Assembly: GCA_003663445.1 (NCBI GenBank)
Contig: QMZZ01000013.1
Location: 1-8,502, forward strand
Length of the DNA stretch: 8,502 nt
Direction: 5' to 3'
From: Candidatus Aenigmatarchaeota archaeon
GTDB taxonomy: Archaea; Aenigmatarchaeota; Aenigmatarchaeia; QMZP01
The notes beneath the pieces were generated by a model. The model searched no databases, had not been told where the DNA came from, and was given only the letters and a program-made list of their open reading frames with translations. This document shows positions 1 to 6,252 of the stretch, piece by piece. The position numbers were made by a program, and so were the translations under genes. The stretch's first letter is position 1; the number at the start of each line of letters is the position of its first letter.

Positions 1-83
1 TCATTTATGCGATGAAGATAGAGAAGGACGGAATAAAGGTCTATCCGACAGAATCTCTAGGGAGGGAATTTGAAGTGTTATGA
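1..83 (+). CDS. C-terminal end of a probable KaiC/RecA-family ATPase (5' partial)
   Basis: An open frame enters from the left edge and ends at TGA 81-83, giving 26 residues ending in REFEVL. The stretch containing DGIKVYP resembles the last beta strands of archaeal KaiC-like ATPases, which often finish with a 'GI.VYP' segment after the RecA-type core. That family hydrolyses ATP in the cytoplasm, forms hexamers, and in archaea has been proposed to act as a signalling hub. The Walker motifs lie outside the window, so the family call rests on this short tail and on the downstream genes, which look sensory. Its stop overlaps the next start as ATGA, so it is the upstream member of the operon. The existence of the gene end is likely; the family is tentative. 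Confidence 0.5.
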   Translation, partial: IYAMKIEKDGIKVYPTESLGREFEVL

Positions 84-583
84 GAAAGGTGATCCTTCAA
101 ACGCCCAAACTTAGGGAAGACCTGTTGGAAGACAAACTTTTAAGCTCCCTTTTCTTTGGTATCGGAAGGACGCTTCACGAGCTTCTGGACAGGAGAAGCC
201 TTTATTCGACATTCGTTGCCATCGGCAATAATATGCTGGAATATCTTGAAGGTAGGGGAATCGAGTTCAGGTTCAGTGCGGATCCCTGGGATGCCGTTGT
301 GGAGGTTTGCAGGTACTATGTAAATGAGGGATTTGCAAGAAGGATAGAAATCTCGAAGAGAGGTGACAGGATGACTTTCGTCGTCCATCAGCCTTTTTCA
401 TTTCACGCTCTTGAGAGCATGTTAAGGCATTATGAAATTCCCTATAAACCGTCTCCCCTGGTGATCCTTATCCTGACAGCACTTTCAAAACTCGCGTACA
501 GGGTAAGGCTAAGGAAATCTTGGCATAGAAAGGGGCTCATAGGTTTTGAGGTAAAGCTCGAGAGGATAGATTTCGGGATATGA
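80..583 (+). CDS. Degenerate V4R-like domain protein, no metal-site cysteines
   Basis: This soluble protein of 167 residues has no signal peptide or clear membrane segment. Residues 1-60 are mostly helical. Residues 61-167 follow the layout of the next gene's V4R domain: a helix, a strand ending in RRIEI (88-92), a further strand around 98-103, a helix starting SPLVI (125-129), and a last strand GFEVKLE (155-161) that matches CEFAIILE in the neighbour. The cysteines and glutamate that form the V4R zinc site are missing; the position of the first cysteine is Val128. V4R is a small-molecule-binding fold also seen in TRAPP-type subunits, so this may be a non-metal paralog pairing with the next protein. 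That pairing is inference. Both ends overlap neighbours by ATGA, so translation is probably coupled. No strong Shine-Dalgarno sequence is evident, although GGGAGG lies about 15 nt upstream. It could also be an unrelated fold. Confidence 0.75.
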   Translation: MRKVILQTPKLREDLLEDKLLSSLFFGIGRTLHELLDRRSLYSTFVAIGNNMLEYLEGRGIEFRFSADPWDAVVEVCRYYVNEGFARRIEISKRGDRMTFVVHQPFSFHALESMLRHYEIPYKPSPLVILILTALSKLAYRVRLRKSWHRKGLIGFEVKLERIDFGI

Positions 584-1026
584 AAGTACTGGAAGAATGG
601 GAAAGAAGGGCGATCCTATTGCCGATACCCTTATATCGCTCTATCATCCGGAGGTTCGAGATTCTTTCAGGAACAGATTTCACATCAAAGGTCATGACTC
701 TTTCTGCTTATAAAGCTGTTCACGAATCGCTCGATGGGGAGAAACTCAATCCTAATGCTTTTCTGAAATCGTTATTGGAGAACTTTCTGAAAGCCAAGGT
801 TCTTTCGATAGAGATAGATAAGGACATAGGCGGGCTTGTTAAAATAAAGGATTCGAAAGAGGCAAAGTCCCACGGAAATTCAGAGTCGCCTGTCTGTTGG
901 CTTACTCTTGGCATAATCAAGGCGGTGGCTGAAAAGGTTATAGGAAAAGAGGTTCAGGTCATCGAAAGGAAGTGTGAAGCGGTAGGGGCTGATCACTGTG
1001 AGTTTGCGATCATTCTTGAAGTATGA
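580..1026 (+). CDS. V4R (4-vinyl reductase) domain protein with predicted zinc site
   Basis: This soluble protein of 148 residues is almost entirely one V4R domain. Residues 104-111 (SPVCWLTL) begin the long helix of the domain, and residues 129-142 hold its signature, E-x2-C-x3-G-x3-C-E-F. Cys106, Glu129, Cys132 and Cys140 are spaced 23, 3 and 8 apart. As I recall, that is the spacing of the zinc ligands in the V4R sensor domain of phenol-responsive regulators such as MopR (C155, E178, C181, C189). V4R domains bind small, often hydrophobic ligands and are usually sensory. There is no DNA-binding or catalytic domain in this protein, so its output must pass through partners, plausibly the upstream ATPase or the membrane proteins encoded next. 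It overlaps both neighbours by ATGA. The domain call is firm; the ligand and the partners are unknown. Confidence 0.85.
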   Translation: MKVLEEWERRAILLPIPLYRSIIRRFEILSGTDFTSKVMTLSAYKAVHESLDGEKLNPNAFLKSLLENFLKAKVLSIEIDKDIGGLVKIKDSKEAKSHGNSESPVCWLTLGIIKAVAEKVIGKEVQVIERKCEAVGADHCEFAIILEV

Positions 1027-1367
1027 TGGATCTCATTGCATGGGGCTTGATAGGAGTTATTTTTATATTCTTTTCTCTAACTCTCAAAGCTTTTTATACA
1101 TCTTTAAAGGCATTTTCAGGAGAAAGTATGATAGGGAGACTTCTTAGAAAGATACTGGAAGTTTTCTTTCTCGTGACTATTTCGTATTTTTTCATTTTCA
1201 CCTTTCTCAGTAATTTTCTCAACCTGTCAGTTTCCCATATAATGGTAGTTTTTCTGGCCCTAGTTTCCTGGAGTTATTATCTCTTATGGAAAGGGATTCG
1301 AAATTTTGACAAAAGTACAGAAATTTTGAGCATGGAAAAAAGGATAAGGGGGTTCTTCGGAAAATGA
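1023..1367 (+). CDS. Small orphan membrane protein with three transmembrane segments
   Basis: The protein has 114 residues and I do not recognise a family. Hydrophobic helices lie at about 4-25, 44-66 and 70-89. Between the first two is a basic, polar loop (26-43, with Lys29, Arg39, Arg42 and Lys43). The tail from about 90 to 114 is charged (KSTEILSMEKRIRG region). By the positive-inside rule the tail and the 26-43 loop are probably cytoplasmic, although a third helix starting soon after the second is tight. The start is ATGATG at 1023; the first ATG gives the ATGA overlap with the upstream stop, and the second would start one codon later. It sits between a soluble V4R protein and a 7TM receptor-like protein, so a role as anchor, coupler or signal relay is plausible but unproven. 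The real-gene call rests on the chain of overlaps and the length of the frame. Confidence 0.7.
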   Translation: MMDLIAWGLIGVIFIFFSLTLKAFYTSLKAFSGESMIGRLLRKILEVFFLVTISYFFIFTFLSNFLNLSVSHIMVVFLALVSWSYYLLWKGIRNFDKSTEILSMEKRIRGFFGK

Positions 1368-1999
1368 GCCTGTTCCTGATACCTTTAATGGCCCTGATAG
1401 CGGATATCGTGGTAGGTGGGTTGGTTTTCAGCCGAAACCCGAAAGGTGAGGCTAACAGAGCCTTCTTTTTCCTGGTTCTTAGTGCCATAATATGGAATCT
1501 TTTCAAAACCCTTCTTTGGCTCGGTCCGGAAGAGGATTTGGCTTTGATATGGGCGAAGCTTTCCTATATTGGCGTCTTTTTCCTTTCACCCCTTTGGCTC
1601 TATTTTTCGATGATGTTTACCGGCAAAAAATTCAAGGATATCTATTTCCTTCCAGCAACACTTTTCGTCCTCTTTCTGCCAACCGATTATTTTGTTAAGG
1701 GCGTTGTTCCAGAATGGGGTGTTTATGGATATTCCTATGGGAGTCTTTACTTCCTTTTCGAGCTTTATTTCATCCTTTGCTTTGGGTACGGTCTTTGGCT
1801 ACTTTTCTCTGCCTACCAGCAGGTTTCAGGTGATCTCAAAAGAAGGGTTCTTTTGATCCTTTCAGGCTCTCTTATAGGCGTCATCTTAGCCCTTTTCTTG
1901 AACATCTTGCTTCCGGGTCTCGGTATTTATTTCCTGCCGGATGGATGCATTTTCACGACCATAATGCTGGTAATGATAGCTTATTCTTTTAGAGGCTAA
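1364..1999 (+). CDS. Stand-alone 7TM receptor-like protein (histidine-kinase 7TM N-terminal domain type)
   Basis: This 211-residue protein is nearly all membrane. Helices lie at about 2-22, 31-52, 60-85, 93-106, 125-149, 159-182 and 196-208. The pattern resembles the 7TM sensory region found at the N-terminus of many archaeal and bacterial histidine kinases: Asn31 starting helix 2 with Trp44 inside it, a Trp63-Ala-Lys-Leu-x-Tyr-x-Gly run into helix 3 ending in Pro76, basic residues (Lys159, Arg160, Arg161) before helix 6, and Asn180 and Pro184 after it. In those kinases a PAS or kinase region follows helix 7; here the frame ends four residues after the last helix at TAA, and no kinase is encoded downstream. 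It is therefore a receptor without its own output domain, last in an operon of V4R and probable KaiC-type proteins. Signal and direction of signalling are unknown. It could instead be a small transport subunit, but the spacing favours the receptor reading. Confidence 0.75.
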   Translation: MSLFLIPLMALIADIVVGGLVFSRNPKGEANRAFFFLVLSAIIWNLFKTLLWLGPEEDLALIWAKLSYIGVFFLSPLWLYFSMMFTGKKFKDIYFLPATLFVLFLPTDYFVKGVVPEWGVYGYSYGSLYFLFELYFILCFGYGLWLLFSAYQQVSGDLKRRVLLILSGSLIGVILALFLNILLPGLGIYFLPDGCIFTTIMLVMIAYSFRG

Positions 2000-2004
2000 T
2001 TTTT
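2000..2004 (+). terminator. Possible oligo-T terminator after the sensory operon
   Basis: Five T residues directly follow the TAA of the 7TM gene. Archaeal RNA polymerase can terminate at short T-runs without a hairpin. A second T-rich patch lies at 2038-2042. Weak evidence. Confidence 0.3.
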
Positions 2005-2025
2005 CATTACTTATCAGTTAATAAC

Positions 2026-2040
2026 AAGCTTTATAAATTT
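2026..2040 (+). promoter_or_regulatory. BRE/TATA promoter of the nucleotide-sugar pyrophosphorylase gene
   Basis: TTTATAAAT at 2030-2038, preceded by the purine-rich AAG, is the best TATA box in the window. Its centre is about 24 nt before the ATG at 2058. Archaeal transcription starts about 25 nt after the TATA centre, so the mRNA probably begins at or very near the start codon (leaderless). Confidence 0.75.
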
Positions 2041-2057
2041 TTCCTTCAAAAGTATTT

Positions 2058-2771
2058 ATGCAGGTTGTGATCCTGGCTGGTGGGTTTGCAAAAAGGATGT
2101 GGCCTCTTACACTCGAGAGACCAAAACCGCTTTTGCCTGTTTCTGGAAAACCGATCCTTGAATGGATCCTTGAAAGGTTTGCAGAAGCAGGACTTGAGGA
2201 CATCCTGATAACCACAAACAGCCGATTTGAGCAGGTTTTCAGGGAATGGTCAGAAGAAAGAGCTCTTAGGCTTTGGATAGAACCGAGCCAGAGGGAGGAG
2301 GAAAAGCTCGGAAGCATCGGGGCAATGGAAAGGCTTTCATCCCAGCTCAAGGATGACGTGCTCGTGGTGGCAGGGGATAACCTTTTCGATTTCAGCTTAA
2401 GGCCTTTCCTAGAATTTTTCAAGCAGAAACGCAAGATCCTTGTCGGGTTTTATGATTATCCTGAGGAAAGTCACCTCTCGCAATACGGAATCGGCGAGCT
2501 GGATGGACAGGGGAGGCTTGTGGCTTTTGAGGAGAAACCCGAAAGGCCAAAAAGCCGTTTGGTTTCGACAGGGATTTATGCATTTCCAAAGGAAAAGCTC
2601 GGTCTGTTTTCAGCTTATATCAGGGAGGGGAACAACCCAGATGCTTTTGGATATTTCATTAAATGGCTCTTGGGAAAAGAGGAGGTGTATGGCTGGGTTT
2701 TTAGAGGGAGATGGTTTGATATAGGCTCTCTAGCCGTATATGAAAAGTTGAGGGATGGATGGAAAGGTTAA
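2058..2771 (+). CDS. Nucleotidyltransferase (sugar-1-phosphate nucleotidylyltransferase family)
   Basis: This 237-residue cytoplasmic enzyme joins a nucleoside triphosphate and a sugar 1-phosphate to make NDP-sugar and pyrophosphate, feeding glycan, glycolipid or S-layer glycosylation pathways. The nucleotide-binding loop LAGGFAKRMWPLT is at residues 6-18, followed by RPKPLLPV with Lys23. The first metal-binding aspartate is Asp107 in GDN, a strand-turn FEEKP lies at 157-161, STGIYAF at 170-176, and a second metal-site aspartate, Asp221, in RWFDIG. The P-loop has Ala11-Lys12 where the commonest family form has Gly-Thr. The protein ends right after the catalytic core, with no left-handed beta-helix acyltransferase domain. 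I cannot tell glucose-1-phosphate thymidylyl- or uridylyl- from mannose-1-phosphate guanylyltransferase. The ATG at 2058 is fixed by the family start (MQVVILAGG) and by the promoter spacing. Confidence 0.92.
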   Translation: MQVVILAGGFAKRMWPLTLERPKPLLPVSGKPILEWILERFAEAGLEDILITTNSRFEQVFREWSEERALRLWIEPSQREEEKLGSIGAMERLSSQLKDDVLVVAGDNLFDFSLRPFLEFFKQKRKILVGFYDYPEESHLSQYGIGELDGQGRLVAFEEKPERPKSRLVSTGIYAFPKEKLGLFSAYIREGNNPDAFGYFIKWLLGKEEVYGWVFRGRWFDIGSLAVYEKLRDGWKG

Positions 2772-2776
2772 AATTT
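2763..2776 (+). promoter_or_regulatory. BRE/TATA promoter of mcm
   Basis: AAAGGTTAAAATTT spans the stop codon (2769-2771) of the preceding gene. The TTAAAATT core at 2768-2775 is centred about 25 nt before the mcm ATG at 2797, predicting a leaderless transcript. It is a one-base variant of the AAGGTTTAAA motif found upstream of other genes here. Confidence 0.65.
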
Positions 2777-2796
2777 CTATTCATTAATTTTAAATC

Positions 2797-4770
2797 ATGC
2801 CCGAGGATGAGAGGAAGCTGAAATTCATGCTTAAAGAGTTTTTCACGAAAAATCTCGCAGAGATAGCCAAGGCTGAAGACGTTTTCAGGCTGGACTTTGG
2901 CCTGCTTCATAGGTTCTCACCAGAACTTGCAGAGTTTTTAATCGAAAAGCCCGAGGAATGGTTTTCACTTGCAGATGAGTGTCTGGGAGAGCTCGACCTT
3001 CCAGGACCAAGGAGGCCAGGGATAGTTAATCTCGAGGTAATGAATATACGGGATCTCAGGTCAAAACATATCGGAAAGTTCGTGTGTGTTGAAGGTATAA
3101 TAAGGAAGTCCTCTGAGATAAGGCCTGAGATCATGCTTGCAGAGTGGAGATGTCCTGATTGCGACTGTGTGATGCAAACCGAGAGAGTAGCGAATCACTT
3201 GCCTAAACCCGGAAGGTGTGAATCGTGCGGCAACAGGAAGGGGATAAGGCAGGTGAGTAAGAAGCTTGTGGATTGCAGGTGGGCTGTTATCGAGGAGCCG
3301 TTTGAGCTGACAGAGGGGGAAAGACCTTCACAGCTTACCCTTTGGCTGAAGGGAGACCTCGTAAAGCCTGGATTAAGGAGCTTGACAGACCCGGGAAACA
3401 GAATAAGGGTGACAGGGATTTTAAGGGAAATACCGAAAGGAAGATCGAACGTAAAGCTCGATTTCTATCTGGACGTAAACTACTTCGAACCGACCGAAAT
3501 AGGATATGAGAGGGTTGAGATAACGCCTGAGGATGAGGAAAGGATAAAGGAACTTGCAAAAGACCCGAAGATTTATGATATGCTTGTGGATTCGCTTGCC
3601 CCCAGCCTTTACGGAATGAGGGAGATCAAGGAAGCGATAGTCCTGCAGCTTTTCGGTGGCGTACCAAGGACGCTTCCTGATGGAACGAAATTCAGGGGAA
3701 ACATCCATATCCTGCTTATTGGGGATCCTGCCTCAGGCAAGTCCCAGTTAATGAAACTCGTTCCGAACATAGTGCCGAGAGGGAAGTATGTTTCGGGAAA
3801 GGGTGTCACGACAGCCGGATTGACGGCAACAGTGACGCGAGACGAGCAGTTTATGGGAGGATGGGTTGTTGAGGCAGGAGCGATGGTCTTGGCGAACAAG
3901 GGACTTCTGTCGGTAGACGAGTTTGAGAAGATGTCTGCTGATGATCAGGTGGCGATGCACGAGGCATTGGAGCAGGGGACAGTCTCGATAGCTAAGGCCT
4001 CGATCGTAACAACCCTTCCGGCCCAGACATCTGTCCTTGCAGGAGGAAATCCGAAGTTTGGGCGGTTCGATCCTTATATGCCGATAGCAAAGCAGATAAC
4101 GATCCCTGACACGCTTTTGGGAAGGTTCGATCTCAAATTCGTCTTGAAAGACATACCGAATCCTGAAGAGGATGCAAAGGTAGTCGATCACATTTTCAAA
4201 TCCCGGTTCGAATCAGAAGAGACAAAACCTGCTCTCGAACCATCGTTTATCAGGAAGTATATAGCTTATGCTAGAGAGCATTGCAATCCCGAGCATACCG
4301 AGGAGACAAAAGCGCTTTTGAAAAACTTCTATGTGAATACCAGGAAGAAAGCACAATCTCTCGGGGCACCGATACCGATCACCCTTAGGCAGTTTGAAGC
4401 GCTTTTGAGGCTTTCTGAGGCTTCTGCCAGGATCCAGCTTCAGGATAAGGTCAGAAAGGAAGATGCTCTGAGGGCGATAAGGTTGATGAGGTATTCCCTA
4501 AGGCAGCTAGGATATGATCCTGAAACAGGACAGATAGATATCGATAGGACAGAAGGTCTCACAACCTCTACAGAGAGATCTGCGATAAGGGTGATCCTCG
4601 ATCTTGTAAACGTCCTCGGGAAGAAAAGAAAGGAGATCCCTGTAGATGAGCTTTTGGATGCAGCAGAAAAAGAGGGAATAAGCCGGGATAGGGCAGAGGA
4701 CATTATCGAAAAGCTGAAGAGGGACGGGTTGCTTTTTGAGCCGAGCCCGAAGTTTTTGCAAAAGGTTTAA
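2797..4770 (+). CDS. mcm: Replicative DNA helicase MCM
   Basis: This 657-residue protein is the ATP-driven 3'-5' helicase that unwinds DNA at the archaeal replication fork as a hexamer. Domains in order: the N-terminal helical bundle (about 1-75); an OB fold carrying a zinc ribbon with C-x2-C at 119/122 and C-x2-C at 141/144 (an additional Cys124 lies in the first knuckle); the AAA+ core from about 250; and a C-terminal winged helix from about 592. In the core, Walker A is GDPASGKSQ (309-317), Walker B is LLSVDEFEKM (370-379, with Asp374 and Glu375), sensor 1 is Asn418 in AGGNP, and the arginine finger is Arg443 in LLGRFDLKF. Walker B reads VDEFEKM where the common form is IDEFDKM, a conservative change. 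Length and all key residues are normal, and there is no intein at the usual nucleotide-binding sites. It is transcribed from its own promoter in a 25-nt gap. Confidence 0.98.
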   Translation: MPEDERKLKFMLKEFFTKNLAEIAKAEDVFRLDFGLLHRFSPELAEFLIEKPEEWFSLADECLGELDLPGPRRPGIVNLEVMNIRDLRSKHIGKFVCVEGIIRKSSEIRPEIMLAEWRCPDCDCVMQTERVANHLPKPGRCESCGNRKGIRQVSKKLVDCRWAVIEEPFELTEGERPSQLTLWLKGDLVKPGLRSLTDPGNRIRVTGILREIPKGRSNVKLDFYLDVNYFEPTEIGYERVEITPEDEERIKELAKDPKIYDMLVDSLAPSLYGMREIKEAIVLQLFGGVPRTLPDGTKFRGNIHILLIGDPASGKSQLMKLVPNIVPRGKYVSGKGVTTAGLTATVTRDEQFMGGWVVEAGAMVLANKGLLSVDEFEKMSADDQVAMHEALEQGTVSIAKASIVTTLPAQTSVLAGGNPKFGRFDPYMPIAKQITIPDTLLGRFDLKFVLKDIPNPEEDAKVVDHIFKSRFESEETKPALEPSFIRKYIAYAREHCNPEHTEETKALLKNFYVNTRKKAQSLGAPIPITLRQFEALLRLSEASARIQLQDKVRKEDALRAIRLMRYSLRQLGYDPETGQIDIDRTEGLTTSTERSAIRVILDLVNVLGKKRKEIPVDELLDAAEKEGISRDRAEDIIEKLKRDGLLFEPSPKFLQKV

Positions 4771-4772
4771 AG
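4761..4772 (+). promoter_or_regulatory. BRE/TATA promoter of the IMP dehydrogenase gene
   Basis: AAAGGTTTAAAG overlaps the mcm stop codon (4768-4770). The TTTAAA core (4766-4771) is centred about 24 nt before the ATG at 4792, so the transcript is probably leaderless. The same 10-mer, AAGGTTTAAA, occurs twice in the 7497-7564 region. Confidence 0.65.
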
Positions 4773-4773
4773 C

Positions 4774-4778
4774 TTTTT
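4774..4778 (+). terminator. Possible oligo-T terminator after mcm
   Basis: A run of five T residues lies 4 nt after the mcm stop codon and inside the 21-nt gap before the next gene. It could end mcm transcripts in the manner of archaeal T-run terminators. The gap also holds a promoter, so the T-run may simply be promoter spacer. Confidence 0.2.
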
Positions 4779-4791
4779 CCCAAAAATTTCT

Positions 4792-6252
4792 ATGGTAAAG
4801 ATTAGGGGTGATTATATCGGGGCGAGTTTTGGTGATTTCATACTCGAACCTGGATATACGACCAGGGAGCATCTTCCTGAAAATATAGACATAACCGTGG
4901 ACCTTGCCGGGATGAAGATAAAACCGTTCATTCCAGCGGCGATGAGAGCGATTTGTGATGAAAATTTTGCTCTGGAAGCGGCCAAAAGCGGGCTGATGCC
5001 AGTCGTCCCGAGAGCATATTCCGTAGAAAGGCAGGTGAAGATTATAAGATATGTGAAGGAGAGGGAGGTAAGGAAAGGGGAGCTTGAAGAGGTCGATGAT
5101 CCGATAAAGCTGAGGGAGGACGAGACATTGGCAGATGCTCTCGAAAAGGTCAACACTTACGGACATTCGAATCTCCCAGTAGTTGACAAGTCAGGAAATT
5201 TCAAGGGGATCTTCAAATACAGGCAGGAATATGAAAGGGAATTGATGCAGTCACCTGACATGCCTGTAAAAAATCTCATGGTTCCGCTTGAAAAAACGCA
5301 TTATGTCGTGGGTGAGGATAGGGACGAGATCAAAAGAAAACTGGAAGAGGAGAACCTCAGGATGCTGCCCGTCCTTGAAGAAATTTTTGATCGTCAGGGA
5401 AAGAGGGAATACAGGCTGAAAAAGCTCGTTTTCAGAAGGCAGGATGACGGATACAGAATTGCTGCCGCAATAGATACATATCCGGGATGGAAGGGAAGGG
5501 TGGAAAGGGTTTTGGAGGCAGGAGCTGATATGATCTTTATAGATACATCCGATTGCTGGAACGAGTTTACCGAATCGCTCATGGAAGAATACAAAAAGCG
5601 GTTCGAAAAGCCCATTTGTGTCGGAAACCTTGTCGGTGAGGAGGCATTCAGGCTCTTTGCCGATTTGGGCGCTGATGCCATAAAGGTGGGGATGGGTTCT
5701 GGTTCTATCTGCACGACCAGTCAGGTTTTGAGGGTCGGGGCAGCACCCATGGATGCCTTGATCAGGGTAACCCAAGCCAGGGACAGATATTATAAAGAAA
5801 CCGGAAGATACATCCCGGTGATTGCAGACGGTGGTATTTCTGATGAAGCTGACATCATTATAGCCCTTGCCTGCGCTGATGCCGTGATGTTAGGAAAGCT
5901 CTTTGCCGCTTTCGAGGAATCGGCAGGCAGGGTGATAGAGACAGGAGGAGAAAAGTATAAGGAGTATTGGGGGGAGGGTTCGAGAAGGGCTTTCGAGCTA
6001 ACGGGCGACATGAAGAGATACAGCCTGCCAAAGGACTCGAAATACATAATCTATCAGGGGGTTGAAGGAGGAGTCAAGCTGAAAGGGAAGCTAAAGCCAG
6101 GGGTTGAACATTGGGTGCAGACGCTTAAGCAAACGATGATGCATGTGGGAGCTAAAAACCTTAAGGAATATCACGAGAAAGCTGTCCTTACCAGACTTAC
6201 CCAAAGATCTGCTGAAAAAACAGGACCACACGGCATCCTTGTCGAGGATTAA
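4792..6252 (+). CDS. guaB: IMP dehydrogenase (divergent) with two CBS domains
   Basis: This 486-residue enzyme most likely oxidises IMP to XMP with NAD+, the committed step of GMP synthesis. The TIM barrel is interrupted by paired CBS domains (about 103-150 and 153-215), which in this family bind adenine nucleotides and regulate activity. The catalytic cysteine is Cys307 in GMGSGSICTT (300-309). Asp251 (FIDTSD), Asp346 (IADGGI), the flap dyad Arg409-Tyr410 and the YQGVEG segment (421-426) are present; the Arg-Tyr flap argues for IMP dehydrogenase over GMP reductase. Several usually fixed segments differ: the early SANMDTV-type segment reads PAAMRAI (48-54), the residue after CTT is Ser instead of Arg, the DTAHGHS-type strand reads DTSDCWN (251-257), the MLGS phosphate site is MLGK (366-369), and the YRGMGS loop is YWGEGS (392-397). 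So it is a diverged branch, and a related activity on another nucleotide cannot be excluded. Its stop overlaps that of the opposing antiporter gene. Confidence 0.85.
   Translation: MVKIRGDYIGASFGDFILEPGYTTREHLPENIDITVDLAGMKIKPFIPAAMRAICDENFALEAAKSGLMPVVPRAYSVERQVKIIRYVKEREVRKGELEEVDDPIKLREDETLADALEKVNTYGHSNLPVVDKSGNFKGIFKYRQEYERELMQSPDMPVKNLMVPLEKTHYVVGEDRDEIKRKLEEENLRMLPVLEEIFDRQGKREYRLKKLVFRRQDDGYRIAAAIDTYPGWKGRVERVLEAGADMIFIDTSDCWNEFTESLMEEYKKRFEKPICVGNLVGEEAFRLFADLGADAIKVGMGSGSICTTSQVLRVGAAPMDALIRVTQARDRYYKETGRYIPVIADGGISDEADIIIALACADAVMLGKLFAAFEESAGRVIETGGEKYKEYWGEGSRRAFELTGDMKRYSLPKDSKYIIYQGVEGGVKLKGKLKPGVEHWVQTLKQTMMHVGAKNLKEYHEKAVLTRLTQRSAEKTGPHGILVED
6215..6249 (-). terminator. Possible terminator of the antiporter gene, inside the opposing coding region
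   Basis: Directly after the antiporter stop, read on the minus strand, a 5-bp inverted repeat (6235-6239 with 6245-6249, 5-nt loop) is followed by a run of six T residues (the complement of A6 at 6215-6220). This could end antiporter transcripts within the 3' end of the IMP dehydrogenase gene. The stem is short and the T-run is 14 nt from it, so this is weak. Confidence 0.25.

Noticed and set aside
1219..1506. Minus-strand frame overlapping the two membrane protein genes
   Set aside because: It is antisense to overlapping genes locked in an operon, and its composition does not look like a real protein.
2000..2057. Possible small RNA gene in the largest gap of the first half
   Set aside because: Only a T-run and a TATA box are visible. 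The 58-nt gap is AT-rich and I see no stable stem.
3721..4150. Possible intein insertion in MCM at Walker A or sensor regions, which occurs in some archaea
   Set aside because: Walker A, Walker B, sensor 1 and the arginine finger follow one another at normal spacing with no inserted domain.
4507..5166. Long open frame on the minus strand (219 codons) crossing the mcm-guaB junction
   Set aside because: It is antisense to two clear genes, has no recognisable domain and is rich in unlikely residue runs. Few antisense stops are expected from the codon use here.
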